A stretch of 64,000 nt of DNA from Tetraselmis striata (taxonomy: Eukaryota; Chlorophyta; Chlorodendrophyceae; Chlorodendrales; Chlorodendraceae): assembly GCA_006384855.1 (NCBI GenBank), contig VCJN01001183.1, positions 62,001 to 126,000 of the forward strand, in the 5' to 3' direction. This document shows, one piece after another, positions 1 to 13,486 of the stretch. The notes beneath the pieces are model-generated. The model saw nothing but the letters and a program-made list of their open reading frames with translations, did no database searches and had not been told where the DNA came from. The first letter of the stretch is position 1, and each line of letters begins with the position of its first letter. Both the position numbers and the translations under genes were made by a program.

Positions 1-265
1 TTACCTTTGGCCCACCCATTGTGTGAGGCTACCGGGCGTGTAGTGCTGGCGGAGACTAGAACCTGGACCGCTCATGTGTCGCCCATCTGCACATATCGCT
101 GCTCGGTCTATCGGTGCCATTCCGCGGCCTCCACATCATGTCCATACGAATGCCAGCTTCAGGCACAGCTGATGGCGCATAGTGACTGTCTTAGGAAAAT
201 AGACGTGCTGAGCAGAAAGGTAACGCGGCCGCTGTTATTGCCCCCTCCCTGTTAACGACCCGCAG
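1..265 (+). other. Probable intron of the DEG-like gene
   Basis: No frame here matches a DEG protease. The segment ends in an acceptor (CGCAG at 261-265) in front of the first recognised exon, so it is most simply the 3' part of an intron whose donor lies before the window. Confidence 0.5.
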
Positions 266-2060
266 AAGGAGCAAAAGGGGGTCCTGATCCGCCGGGTGGA
301 GCCCACTGCGTCGGTGGCCAAGGTCATCCACCAGGGCGATATCCTGCTGAAATTTGATGGCGTGCAAATCTCCAATGACGGCACAGTCCCCTTTCGCAGG
401 TCCCCCCCCCCCCCCCCCCCACCTCTCTCCCACTCCCTTTCCCTACTTTGTTATGATGGGCACTGAAGAGTATGCCTATCTTGTTGATACTGGGAAACAC
501 AGAGTACATAGCGACTACCTGGTGTGCGTTTTGTCGGTTGGTGCCTGCTAGTGGCTGACAGCATGCATGGACCGTCATCTCAGCGGCGAGCGCATATCCT
601 TCTCCTACCTTATCAGCGAGAAGTACACCACGGACACCGCCACGCTGGAGCTGATCCACAAGGGGAAGGTGAAGGTGGTGAAGACCAGCCTGGGGGTGCG
701 CCCCTCCGACCCCCTCCCCCCCCCCCCCCCCCCCAACCTCCTTCCTGCCCCGGGGTGCTCACTGCCTCTGGCCACCCACTGCTGGATGCCATGAATGACG
801 CTACCCTTGTTGAACCTCTGTGCGCTGTGCGGCCTGCCATGCCAGGCGCCGAACAGGCTCATTCCGGTACACATACGCGGCAAGCCGCCTTCGTACTACA
901 TTCTCGCGGGTGAGGCCAGCTGAGGGTGTTGCTGCGCGGCTCCATCGAGCTACCCTAGCATCAGGCGCCTGGGGGCGGGTCTCATTGGCTGTGCGCCCCG
1001 CAGGCATGGTGTTCACGCCGGTGTGCGTTCCGTACATGCGCTCGGAGTACGGCAAGGAGTACGACTTCGACGCGCCGGTGAAGCTGCTGGACAAGATGAT
1101 GCACACCATGGCGGACCACGCCACGCAGCAGGTGGTGGTGCTGGGCCAGGTGCTCGCGTCTGACATCACCATCGGCTACGAGGACATCGTCAACACCCAG
1201 GTGCGGCTGGAACAGAGACGAGTGCCCGCATGACCCACATTTGATGTAGACCATGAGGATACTGAACATGCCAGGAACATACTGTGGAATTCAAAGTTGC
1301 GTTCTGCGGGACCGAAAAATCATGAATTGTTTTGCAGCTCTGCGTCGGAGCTTTCGTGCTGTATTCTGAATTATTTCTCCGTTTTCATGTTTTTCCTTCG
1401 TCGCAGGGGGTCGAAAACGTTACCTATCCGCAGACCGATTGTATTTACACAGTATTGCGAACTATGACTGCGTATATGAGTTACGGCTGCGAACATGGCA
1501 ATGATAACACTGCGAATAAGAACCCGTCCTGCCCGCCAGAGGTTGAATGTAAACCGAACTACAGCAAGCGTTCTTATAGGTGGCATGCAAGCCGAATCAG
1601 AGGCTTGTAATAGGGGTTCTTTTAGGTGCGTCGGCATCTGTATATATTTTCAGCGCTTGCTGGGTAGATAGACAGATAACGTACATAGGTAGAGCCAATC
1701 CTGTTGATTTTTCTGTCCTGCTACTATAACCGCAGCATTTTAAAACCGCAGCATTTGCACGATAGCGCACCCGCTCCAGCCGCCCCAGTAACTCTCTGTT
1801 TTCCCTCCTGGGCGGGCGTGCAGGTGCTGAAGTGCAACGGGCTGCCCGTGAACAACCTGGAGGACCTGGCCAACGCGGTGGAGAGCTGCAAGGCCAAGTA
1901 CCTGCGCCTGGACCTGGAGTACAACCAGGTGGTAGTGCTCGACAATTCGACGGCGCGCGAGGCGACCAAGGCCATCCTGGAGACGCACTGCATCCCGGCG
2001 GCCATGTCGGAGGACCTGCGGCTGGCTGTGGCGGCGAATAATGGCAAGACGAAGAAGTGA
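266..2060 (+). CDS. DEG9-like serine protease, C-terminal part (5' end off window)
   Basis: Five exons keep one frame: 266-399, 584-695, 846-909, 1004-1200 and 1824-2060 (stop TGA). The product matches the C-terminal half of plant DEG9-type HtrA proteases. The first exon holds the PDZ segment with [11 protein letters not shown], a hydrophobic ILLKFDGV strand and the NDGTVPFR motif; exon 2 continues [10 protein letters not shown]. Exons 3 and 4 hold the second PDZ-like part ([14 protein letters not shown], then [12 protein letters not shown]), and the last exon has the [11 protein letters not shown] strand and the C-terminal tail ending KTKK. The His-Asp-Ser protease domain must lie upstream of the window. 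Known for the family: ATP-independent serine proteases of plastid or nucleus/nucleolus; the location here cannot be told without the N-terminus. Intron 1 starts GTCCCCC with a poly-C run, and the last intron (1201-1823) carries two dispersed repeats. Family sure; assignment to DEG9 rather than another DEG less so. Confidence 0.88.
1270..1470 (+). repeat. Dispersed repeat family R2, copy 1
   Basis: The stretch around 1285-1460 (landmarks CTGTGGAATTCAAAGT, CTCTGCGTCGGAGC, ATTTCTCCGTTTT, ATCCGCAGACCG) reappears in reverse complement at about 9990-10225 with mismatches and small indels. It lies inside the last intron of the DEG-like gene. No coding potential or terminal repeats could be fixed. 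Confidence 0.65.
1490..1640 (+). repeat. MITE family R1 (GGTGCCGACGC ends), copy in DEG intron
   Basis: It carries the family landmarks in order: AATAAGAACCCG, CCAGAGGTTGAATGTA, TTCTTATAGG, GGCATGCAAGCC, GAGGCTTGTAATAGGGG and the terminal TAGGTGCGTCGGCA. The left terminal repeat is not recognisable, so this copy looks truncated or diverged at that side. Confidence 0.7.
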
Positions 2061-2158
2061 TGGGGCCCGCTGAAAGTGGCGCGCCCTCTTCCTACAGTAG
2101 GCTGACTATCGCCCTCTAGACTCGTGACGGGGGCAAATTAATGGGGTGTGCGGGTACT

Positions 2159-2163
2159 TGTAA
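2159..2163 (+). terminator. TGTAA poly(A) signal of the DEG-like gene
   Basis: TGTAA lies 99 bp after the stop codon. TGTAA is the usual green-algal polyadenylation signal. The call rests on motif and position only. Confidence 0.45.
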
Positions 2164-5100
2164 AACCCTACTTGCTTAGCTAGTCGGCGCATTCCTGGAT
2201 TGTGGTGTTGATGGCGTTGTTTTATGAGCTGCTGAGATTTCACGGGCTGAAATATTTAATTTTGCCTCGACATCATTGCCGTTGATTGGATCTCCTCCGG
2301 GATGACCGAATTCCTGAATTCCTTATACACCTGCCCACAAAAGTCTTGCCCCCTTGTCTAGCATCAATTGTACATTGGGCCATTATCAGCCCTCGCCATC
2401 GTTTTCGGTCGCGCCCGTCCATGTGCCATACGTGAACATGACATAATGCGTAGGGGGCGCCCTAAGTGGCGTTTGTTGTGCTCGCACAAGCCACACGTGT
2501 GTCATTGTTCAGGTAGGGTTAGTAATGAATTTGATAACCCAATGTCACGAGGGCACGATTTTTTATATCGCACGTATATGTATACTATGTGTACGGCTGC
2601 ACGCCAAGAGTTAGCTCTACCATCATGGAACACATTCACAAAGGCGCGCTCTCCCCGCCTCTGCCATGCAAGCAAGTTGCCATGCAAGCAAGTGAGCAGT
2701 TCCCGCAAAACGGCCAATACTGCAATTAAAGCTTGCTCCAAAACCAGCCCACCCACGGCTGCTGTCCGCCTTCAATGCGCCCTTGGTAGAGCCGGGCTTC
2801 AGCCCGCACTGCGCAGGGGTGCAGGCCCGAGTCAGCGAGTGCCGGGTGGGTCCATATAGTCACCTGCTAGGACATCGTCCAGGTTATGTAGTAGGGCTGG
2901 CCATCAAAACGCTCCCATATTCTACTACTGGGCTGCGCCTAGCGGGCCCCTACACGGAGGAAATCTGCCCGCGAGGGGCGAGTACATATCGTTTTTTTTA
3001 TCGAGATGCGGGTCGCGCGGTAAGCCACTGTTCTAGGGTTTGTCGGAGAACCTCTATTCAAATATTTGCATCGGGCCTCCCCTACCCCCGTCGGTTATAT
3101 TTCCACCGAAAGGCCCGGCAGGATTCGAATCAGCGCAGAGCGAAATCACGAGCACAACACCCCCCCCCCCCCCCCCCCCCCCCGCGCGCGCCACCTATCA
3201 CATCTCAAGCCGTTGATGAATATTCTAAGTTATTTATATCAAAACAATGCGCCACTGTACCACTCGGCGGTCGGCGGCGCTGGTGCTCATGTGGCAACAC
3301 GGAGAGATACGTACTACCAAGACTTACGAGGAGGACTGTAGAGGCATGTAGCATGGGGTTTGGACTTCTGGGATGGCCTTGGGAGTGCAGGAACGACCTT
3401 GTGTGTGATTGCAAGAAAACAGCGTACCAATAATCATCTCCAGCATGCGGGATGGTCTGCGAGATGGTCAATCGTCCCAGATATATGCTACTGTGTGGGG
3501 GAAAAATGTACTAGCACAGCAGCCACTCCTGGCGACAACCTGGGCTCAGCCGATCCAATATACAAATCTGCGATACGTAAGCCGGGCTGTTTGGTTCCGC
3601 CACTAGGCCCAACTACACAGCAACAATATGCATATGCTTTGCTGTGTATTGTATACAAGATATGTATTTATGTACGATGTACATATAATGATATGATATG
3701 CGTCATTTCTTGCAGGGATGCAGAATGAAGGCAGATATTGGTTATAGTAGGGCATTATCTCATCGACGATGTCCCTGCTTATTATAAATCGGCGAGTTCT
3801 TTAGGTACCTTCTATTGAATACCTCGGATATATCGGATACCGCCGTATGTACTTCCACATATCTACACTCTCCCACAAATTTTTAGCCCTACACGAATCT
3901 GCATGTGGGCGCATCGCTGCGCACTAGCATGTAGCCAAAACTACGCATAGTCTTTTACTTATTACCGAAGCATAGCTTGCATGACCTTAGTTGCAGCGCA
4001 CATTCGAAACGCTTATGGATAATTTTCTGCAGTGCTCGCTTTCCGCTTACAATGAAAAAATGCCGCTTTTTGTCAGCAGAAAATTGCATAATGCAATTGC
4101 ACGCGTTTCAGCTTAGGGTGGGTGCGCATGCCTTCGTGGGGGTGCGCATGCCCTCAAGCCTTTACGCACGGATATTATGATAGTCAATGAATGAATTGTG
4201 GGAGTGTCGTGTCATTTGGGTAATGACGTGGCATTGCAGCCGTGCACGCACCATTACCCTTTCAGTTTTGTCAGCAGCGCTCGAAAGGGCCTAAATTGCA
4301 GTCCATTGGTAGCATAGCTCGCGAGTGGACGCGCTATATATGGCCCAAGGTTCAACAAGTAGACAGCGCATATCAGAGTCCTTCCGATGCACTACTGCCA
4401 CGACGCAGCGCGGGAGGTGTGGCCGGGATGAAACATAGGCATTGTGCCAAAGCATAGATTACTGCGAAATCGCAGAATTTTCTACGCATTGCGAGCAAAA
4501 CAATATCCGCTAACTGAGGGAGCTGCTATAATGAAGAGTTGTTTGCTTACTTGAGACATGTAATGGGCTTAAGTATAGGGCACTATGGGTTGCATCTAGG
4601 TGCCCGTTACGGGGCCTAACATTGGGCTCCAAAGTTTGAAAACATGCTTTTGGGTTCGCAGACCCCTTCAACGTTAGCAAATGGCAATTCTGAGCGCGAA
4701 ATCCGGGAACTATGTGACCCTGATGTATGGGAAAGCGCTTTTGCCACGCGCTTTCCAACGCGACCTTGTACGCCTAAATTCGACACCGGTTCAATAAGAT
4801 ATGCCTCGTGGCACACCTACCTGCAATTGCACTTATTTTTCTCCCACACCGACGGCGCTCAGATTCATGTGCCCTCTCGCGTAGACTCATTTTTATTCAA
4901 TAAAAAACACGGAGTGGTCGCGTGACACCACTACGTCGGCGAATTTGGAAAACAAATCACACCTACTAAACTCGACAAAACCATTATTTATATCCTCCAA
5001 ATCCGCTTACAATGCTAAAAATGGGGCACTGTCGCAGCTGTTCTACCACTTTTGTATCACACACGTCTCCGCGCCAAAATAACCGACATTTAATTACCAA

Positions 5101-5850
5101 TTTAAGACGATGCACCCAGTGGCTATTGAGTGCTGTACCTGCGGTTGGTTGAATGGAACCGAATGATATGTCCGTATACCCGCGCAACAGTGAATTCCGC
5201 TTGTTCTGTGATTTTTGGGGGGCAAGACTTTTTGTGGGGGTGTACTACCCGCAATCCTGCTGATATAGTATAATCATGGGTCATGCATATATATACAGTC
5301 GCAGATAAATGTGGATACGCATTATAGACCTCTCCACATAAGTCCTAGGGCCGTTTCTCGCCGAATCCGAGCTTCCAAATAGTAGGGCAGCTGAATCTAG
5401 GAATTTTGAACAGCAATTATGCTCAGTCTTTATCATCATAGCGTGTAAGCAAGCCGTTTGGCCCTAACAAGTGTCCTGTACGAGTGGCACTTGCGCCACA
5501 GTGAGCGTTTCCAGTACCCCAACAACGGGGGTTGTTGCCCCGCACGTCCCGCCGCGCATGCATCATACACCGTTGCATGGTGGGATGACCATGGGTGGGC
5601 GAGGAAACATGTCAACAAAGAGGCTATGAGACTGTTGGGTGGGGTGGGGCCATAGTGGCGTGCGCCCGTGCACGATGTAGCGTGATACCATCGCCACTGC
5701 GGTGCTGCCTTGTGTAGCCCTCAAACTCGCGGGGACGGTATCGCTCGGTGCGTTGTGAGGAAACGTCAGAAATTTTTATATGAAAATCACTAAAATCACT
5801 AAAATCTCTCTACCTCCGGTACGGTCGTCTGAAGTCATTGAGGCACTTTT
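2164..5850. other. Intergenic DNA, no gene recognised
   Basis: No open frame here resembles a known protein, and composition is more AT-rich than the exons. It holds a poly-C run of 23 at about 3161-3183 and a small direct duplication (GGGTGCGCATGCC type) at 4119-4155. The missing 5' exons of the TPR gene could hide here, but I could not find them. Confidence 0.5.
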
Positions 5851-5859
5851 CTATTTTTT

Positions 5860-6730
5860 AGAAATAATAGATTGAAATATGGCGCCTGTGAGAGCGCGTG
5901 GTAAACACATTGGCGTGAAACTTTTCGCCAAGTGGATCTCGAAACCTGGTACACGGTGGCAGGAAAGTGTGTTGCGTGTACTGGTGCATGGGCCACTCAA
6001 ACTTGGCACATGCCCCCCTTGAGCGATACCCACGGCCGCCATGCCGGACCCCCCTCCCCCCCCCCCCCCCCCACCTCCCCTCTTCACAACATTATTTCCA
6101 CCAGCAGCATCGAGTGACGCATCTAGGTGCCCGCCATTCCCGTCCCACTGGGCTAGCTCACCATGGCGCACTATGAGCATGCGGCCATGTACTACTATAG
6201 ACGAACTTGCCTTACGGCAAGGAGGCCGCGAGAATCAACCCTCTCCCGCCTGGGCGTGCAACGATCACAACCGCCTTTTGTCCATGATTTTGCCCATAAA
6301 CCATCGTCATCGACACGCAGAGCTTGGTCCAGGTCGCGAATCACCTAAATTCAATGCCCTACGTGTACGGTGGATAAGTACCATACCAAGGGTGATGCGG
6401 TATGAATAAGGGGGCAGTGGTGCCCCATGCCTATTTATGCACACGAGTGGCGCAATTTGTGCTTTTGAAGCGCTAGCGCCAGAAGTAGCCCTGCTTTTGC
6501 CTAAATGCAACGGCTCCGCGTGGCAATATCGTGGGTATCGCGCTATCGTGGCATTCCCCCCCAGCTGTACGACCCTGAGTAGCATGCATGCACGCGCGCA
6601 GGTCTCACTGTAGCCGCGCATGGCGGGCATGTGGATCGAAATCGCAAACCCCATACTTATGTGGAAAAGTATAGATAGCGAGCGAAATGGTGGTATATTA
6701 TATTATATATCGCAGAGAAGGATTTTTCGC
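5860..6730 (+). repeat. ~850 bp dispersed repeat R5, copy 1
   Basis: This segment aligns by eye with 61790-62800 in the same orientation. Shared landmarks in order: CCCCTTGAGCGATACCCACGG (here up to 6034), TCAATGCCCTAC (6351), a GGGGGCAGT segment near 6411, TTTTGAAGCGCTAGC (6462), and a terminal AT-rich part around 6655-6720. The two copies differ by many substitutions and indels. No protein is encoded; the ends are approximate. Confidence 0.65.
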
Positions 6731-6734
6731 GACT

Positions 6735-7251
6735 ATAACACTAAATAACACTATGTGCGAGCAAAAGGCGCTGTACCCTGTACCGGTGTGAAGTACCCGT
6801 ACTACCGGTACGGGTATGGGGATAGTCGTTGCGCGGTCGTGGATTTGCACGGCGCGGACGACGACGCGATCACCATCGCGATCGCGCCCTCACGCTGTGA
6901 TCCAGCAGCGCCATAGATTGAACCCCTACGTCCCCGCCCGCAGGTCGGTCTGTAACTCCCCGCGAAGCACTCCCGACGCGTGGACACGGCTAGCACCAAA
7001 GCCAGTGGGACGCAACCAGACAGGCCGACAGGCAAGCACGCAAAGCTGCTGCAGGTGCCCGTGACCAGCCGGCGCGCGAGCACGATGACGACGGCGATGA
7101 CAGACCCGCAGCGGGTCGTCCCCCCTCCCCCCCTGGGTCGTCCACCTTTCACCGCCTCTCTCATCCCTTCACCCTCTCTTATCCTACTTTACCCCTCTCT
7201 CGACATACCGGACCGTGCCCGCTGAGGTTTATCGCCGCGCCGCGCGCGCAG
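6735..7251 (+). other. Region before the first recognised TPR exon
   Basis: GC content rises toward the gene and several open frames exist, but none matches the N-terminus expected for NPG1/TTC7-type proteins. An unproven candidate exon ends at a CAG|GTGCCC donor at 7048/7049. An acceptor (GCGCAG) at 7251 opens the first convincing exon. Confidence 0.35.
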
Positions 7252-10200
7252 GTGGAGGCCCGCGGCAGCGCGGCGGCAACCTCGCCCGGCTCCTCCACGA
7301 AGGGCGACATGCTGCACGCGCGGGGGCTGGCCTGCCTATACGCCCCGGCCGCGCAGTACTGCCCGCCGCAGGTGCGCGCCCCTCTACCCAGGGCAGGGGA
7401 GTGGGGGGTGGAGGGTGTGGGAGGTGCAGCCCCACCACTCCTACCTTTTCGCCTTGTCGTCCAGGCCAAGCGGCGCCCGTTCAGGAACAGTCAGCACGCC
7501 AACTTACCGATCAGTGCCGATGTTAGCGGGCGACCCAGTGCCCATAAATGACGACTCCCAAACATACAACTTAGACTCACTCCCAAGCTTTTCGGCGCCC
7601 TAGAATGAGCACTTCTTACTTCAGCTTCAGCGCACAGGCAATCTAGATGCGATGCCGCCAAACGTTCAGGAGCGGGAGATAGCTGTGGCTTTTCCCTGGT
7701 ATCGCGCGATTTGGGGCCCGAGGGGGGGGGGGGGGGGGGGGGGAGCTGAGTAGCCAGGTGCACGTCCCCACGCAGGCGGCAGCGAGCGGCAGCTTCCAAC
7801 CTGCGAGCCCGCTAGAGGAGGCGCTGCTGTGCCTGCTGCTCTCCGCTGAGCTGTCCCCGCAGGCGAGCGCCCCCCCCCCCCCCCCCCCCCCCGGGGGCGC
7901 CCCCTCCCAAACCCTAAACCTAAACCCGAACCCTACACCCCCAATTCTCCCCCCGCACCTTCTATCCCTCCGGGCTGTCCAATACACCCTCTACACTCTC
8001 CCTGCAGGGCCGCCCCACCCCTTGCACGCAGCGCACAGGCACAGGATCCAGCCCTTGCACTCAAACCGGACGCACCAACCCCCCCCCCCCCCCCCCCCCC
8101 CTCTGCTCCGCACTGGTAGGCGCTGCGGTCGGATCCCAGCCGCGTGTGGCACCTGGTGCTGGCGCTCGGCATCGGCCGGCACTTCCGGTTCCTCGCGGGC
8201 TTCCTGGGCCGCAACTTCCTGGGCGAGGGCGCGTGAGTGGCACCGCCTCTCTCTACCTCCCCCCGCTTCTCTCCCGGGCGCCGACGCACCTAAAACCCCC
8301 TATTACAGACCTCAATTTGGGCTTGCACGCCACCCTCAGGGACATTCGCTATAGTCTCGTCTTCATTTGACCGCTGACAGGCAGGGGAGCAATCTATTCA
8401 CACTGGCATCGAGGTGTTTCTCCACCCTCTTTCGCACCCCCCCTCTATCCTCACTTCCCTCGCTGCCTGCTGGCCGATCGCGCCAGGAGCTACGCGCCCT
8501 GGGCCGTCAAGGCGTGCGCGCGGGAGGCGAGCCGGCAGACCGCCAAGGCGCTGCAGTCGATGCGCAACCTGGTGAAGCTGCACGGGGAGGATCCGCGCCT
8601 GCTGCTGCAGTGCGCCAAGCTGTGCCAGCAGGTGCGGCCAGGGCTCATCCATCCCCCGCCCCGGGGAGGGACCATCAGGATGTGCGAGAGGCGCCGGGGT
8701 GGTGGTGGTAGTGGCGGGGGGGGGGTGCATGTACCGTGACCCAGGGCATCTTGTTTGCGGAGGCAACGATGGCAGCAAATGGACAGTGCGGAGCTCTTGC
8801 TCTGTGTTTATCAAAGAGGGTAAGGCCATATGTATCTGCTGCTATCTCGAGAGCTGAGATCCAGCCGAGTGCGCCGCAACGTTGCACCGAAACCGGACCC
8901 GCCGGTGCTGCAAAACAGGTCATTTTTTGGAAGCCAACCCGCCAACCCTATTCAACAGTGCAAAGTTTGGTACGAGTAGGCGGGTGATATGTCGTTGATA
9001 TGAGTGCATATTTGTCACTGCTGTAGTGTTCCTAGCTGCTCGGGGGACCCGTGGGGAAGGGGGGGGGGGGTGGCAGGCATGGGGCAAAGGCAGCCCCGCC
9101 GCCAGTCCAGCCCAGCTGTGGGTCAGCGTGCCATGCAGCAGAGGAGCTGGCGAGGGTGGGCGCGCGCTGACGGGCCTGTGGCTGCCGGCGTGGGGGCGGC
9201 GCTGTGGCTGTGCTCCAGCTGGAGGAGGACCCGGACGAGACGATGGGCTACGCGCAGCGCGCGCTCCGCAGCGAGGACGCGCCGCCCGGACTGCGCCGCA
9301 CGGCGCACGTGCTGCTCGGCCTCGCGCACGAGCAGCGCGCGCAGAGGTCCCCCTCCCCTACCCCAGCTCCCCGGGTTGGGGTTAAATAGGGTTTCCATGG
9401 AATGATTTCAGGGTTTCAGGTATTTTTTGATTATTTGGTCAGCTGCCTTTGAACCCATGGGGTCGTTAATTCAGGATTTCAGAAAACCTATTTAGGGCTT
9501 ATATTTATACTAGGGTTTGTGCTTGTTAGGTTGGGGTTAAGGGGGGAGGGGGCTTGTGGGTCTGACAGCGGGGGCGCCGCACTGGCAGGCGCGGGGAGGA
9601 CCTCAGCCTGGCGCTGGCGGAGATGCAGCGGGCGGCGGAGCTGGACGGCGGCGACTGCCGCATCCTGTACCAGCTGGGCCGCCTCAAGGTGCCCCCCCCC
9701 CCCCTTCCCTAGGCTCTGCCACCCTGTGTTCCCTCTGCCTGTGCAGCGGCTTGCGACTTTCAAACAGGGCAGCTTTAGGGTCTGAACGACAGGCGCCCTT
9801 GCAGGGAGTTCAACCCCCAGCGGATGTTCAGCTTGCCACCTGATGAAGTATTGGAACAACTGCCCTTTCAAAGTCCTGGACGCAGCGAAAGAACGGCATT
9901 ATTATCACCGTAGCATATCTGCGCTCAGGGGGGGGAGCAGTCCCGGCCATTCCGGGTTGGCTGGGTTAAAACCCTAGTAACCTCAAAAAAGGGTCGTGAA
10001 AGCAGTTCAACGGCCGGCTCACCGCACACACGCAAACGGTCTGCGGATAAATAACGTTTACGACCAAAGAGGAGAAAACTATAAAAAACGGAGAAATAAG
10101 TCGGAATACAGCACGAATACTCCGGCGCAAAGGTTCAAAACAGCTCATTATCTTTTGGCCCCGCGGACGGTATTCAATTCTACGGAATGCGACTTCCGGT

Positions 10201-13200
10201 TGTGTCCAGCCGTTGGCATGCTCACGTTTTGAGGGTTTCTTAAACCCTAGAAATGCCCCTCCCCGGACCCTCCCTCCGTTCCAATCCCCTGCGCTTTTCT
10301 ATGGGTCGTTTCCTCTTCCCTGGGGGTGTCTGTCTGCCCCCAATGGCTGACCAGCTGCGCTTGTGGCTGCGGCAGGCCATCAGCTGCGCGCCGGCGGAGG
10401 AGGTGGCGGAGACGGCCAAGCGGGCGCTGGAGGTAACCGGGCGACTGACACGCCACGACCCACAGCGGCGCACACACCACCCCACAATTCCACACCCTAA
10501 GACGCAAACCCTGGAACGATCCTCCCTGCTCAAACCCCATGCCCTAGGACTGAAACCCTAAACCATTTCCTAGAGCAACCCCATGTACATGAAAAACTCT
10601 GAGACTACAAGGTAACCATGGAATCCGGCCGTCTTGACTGAAACCCTACGCAGCTAACCCTAAAACATACCCTGAAATTCCTAACAACGCCCCTGCCCTA
10701 TGCTTTACTCTCCAATCTGAAACCCTAAACATCTCAATGAACGGAAGGTCTTCGCGTGGGGGTCCATGTCCACATTTGCCGTTGGCGCCCCTCAACACAC
10801 GGGCGCCTTCCTCGGGGGCAGCAGTGGGCCGAGCGGGCGGCGCTGTAGGTTTGCGAGTGGCGGACGAAGGGATGAAAGGGGGTGGGGTTTTGGTAAAACC
10901 TTAAAAACCTAAAACCCTAAAGGGATGAAAGGGGGGATTGTGGGGGGTCCACTCCCGCAGGGCGCCGGGGGCTTAAGCGGGCTGACGGCTGGCCTCCCGG
11001 CGCAGGTGGGCGGCACCACTTACGGCCCCGTCTGGATGCTGCTCGCGGCAGCGCGCGCCGCGCAGAAGGACACCGGCAAGGTGGGGCCCGCCCAGCCCGC
11101 GGTGCACCGCCGCCACCACCACGACGGTCATAACCACCCACTGGCCAGAGCCGGGAGGTAACGCTTAGCTCCGCCGGCAGGCAAGCGCACAGCCCAATGC
11201 GAATGCCGTTACGGACCGCTTTCGTGAAACAAACATGCACCAACCCGGTGTTCACAGCGCTTGCTGTGACGCTGCTTCCGTTCCGTGATGGGTCACCGAG
11301 GCACGATCCCGTAACGTTTGCCTAGGCGCCGGGTGGGGGGGTGGGGGGGGGGGGGGAGCAAGGACCAAAACAAAACGACCAAAACAACTTAATAAGGCAG
11401 GGAGGAGCAGACGGGTGTCAGGGTCTTGCTCTGCTTTGAGTGGCGCAGTGGCACCGCGCGGTCCGCGCTTAAAACGGAAAAGTGTGTCAATGGCTCGCAT
11501 CCCCTCTCTTGCTCCGAACTGCCCCGTGATGGGGTTTGTCCCGTCCAGCAAATGCGGTGGATGTTCGCTCATCGTCCAGTATGTTGCGTAGCGCAGTGAA
11601 GTGGGATTGTGGTTTTGTTCTTAGAGCAATGCGCCCGCCTGTGTAGCCTCCCCCCCCCCCCCCTCCGTCTGTGCTGGTTGCGCTCTGATGACGTCAGCGG
11701 CGGTGCGCGCCGCCGTCGCAGGCGGTGCTGGCGCTGGACACCGGCGTGCGCGAGGCCGGGCCGGCGCACACCAGCCCCCTGCTCACCGCCAAGGTCCCCC
11801 CCCCCCCCCCCTCCATCCCCCCTCCCCCGGGAGGGTTCACAGCGGCGCAGGCGGATGCGCCGGGCAAACAGCCGGTGGCAGCGCTGCACATCGTAACCAC
11901 ACCCCGGGATCACTTTTTAATTCTAATTAAATCCCCCCCCCCCCCCCCCCCCTGCCGTCGAGAGGAAAATAGCTTCATTTGCCTTGAAAGTACATCGGAA
12001 CTGGTCAGAATTCACAATATACTATGCATGGATCCTCCGACTCGATGTTGCTGAAAATGTCAAGCCCGCAAACGCCTTGAAGACGGTGCGGTGTGCGTTG
12101 CTAGAAATTATACAGTTACACAGGGCGGCGTTTGCGTGACACGGGGAAAATGACGTGCTCTGCTCGTAGATCGCATCCCTGGCAATGTGGCTACCGGTCA
12201 ACACAAGTCAACTGGAGGCGTGATGTCAGCTCTTGCCCGGAATAATCTATGAATCTCACAGAATCTACAACACAATGCGCGTAGGTGGCAAAAACTTGAA
12301 ATGGCGGGGCCTGCCCTGCCCGTGTTTTGCCACTCTTCTAGCTTCTTCCAACTATGTTCCGCAATACCATACGCTCTCACCTTATGAGTCCTGGTACCAG
12401 TACCTACAGTGGATTTGTTACCAGCCTTTTGTAATTCACACCAGTACCTACGGTATGGGTTGCTGGTACTGAACCCGATTACTCGAGTACTGGCACTACT
12501 TGCTCCTCGCTGCTCGTAGCGGCACTGGTCCCGGCCGGTACCACAGTGGTACCACCCCGCAATATTGCCTGATCGCAGCAGCAGGCCGCATGATGACTGA
12601 TGATAATAACGCGTAGCCATCATTAACGTGACATAATCCTCGTGCAACGGTAGGCATGCCAGTATTGCTGTCTGTGTTGAAACAATGTGCAAAAAACTTT
12701 TCTTGAAAGATGGGCAATGCACAACCAAAAATGCCCTTAGTGCTATCCGAATTCAATTTGCAATACGACGGCGATGTATCTGCCAGTTTTCTTTCAAGAA
12801 ATTCCAAAGTATTAAGGCCATCTCTTTTCTTTTTTATTCCTATTCAAATTGCCAAACTCCCATCCTAATATTCTGGTGAGTTGGTGGCGAAGTTGTCTAT
12901 GAATCCTTAGGACTGGCTCCCTCTTTGCCTCGCCCATGCCGTGGCGTTTTTCGCATTTGTGGCGCCCACAGAGCCGCGGGGGGAGGAGGGTGTGCGCCTC
13001 GGCTGAGGGTGGCCCTGTGATGCGTGCGGCGGGGTGCAGATCCAGGTGCTGCTGGCGGGGGAGGAGCCGGCCAAAGCGCTGGAGGCGCTGCAGCAGCTGA
13101 TGGCGCACGTGCAGCGCGGCACCGCCCACTCCGACGTGCGCGCTGAGCCCCCCCCCCCCCCCCCCCCCGCCTCCCGCCTACTCATCTTCCAGCCCTCCGC

Positions 13201-13434
13201 ATTGCCCCTCCTCCCCGCCTCCCCCTTTCTTTCTGCACCAGCTCTCCGTTATAATCAACGAAAACTGTTTGCGTCAAGCCTAGCCTAGCCCAGCTCACTC
13301 TCACACTGCAGCGGAGGCCCTAAATGCGAGTGGACGCACGCCGGCGTGTGATCCCTCACTCCTGCAGGCGGTGGATGGCGCCACACGGGAGGCGCTGAAC
13401 AAAGAGGAGGCCGCCATGTGGATCCAGGCGAGCG

Positions 13435-13486
<52 letters not shown>

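Noticed and set aside
3100-3150. Possible tRNA T-arm (GGATTCGAATC) on the minus strand
   Set aside because: The stem does not pair properly and no acceptor or anticodon arm fits.
2783-3433. 216-residue ORF after the DEG gene
   Set aside because: It contains a poly-C run, no recognisable domain and no coding-like composition.
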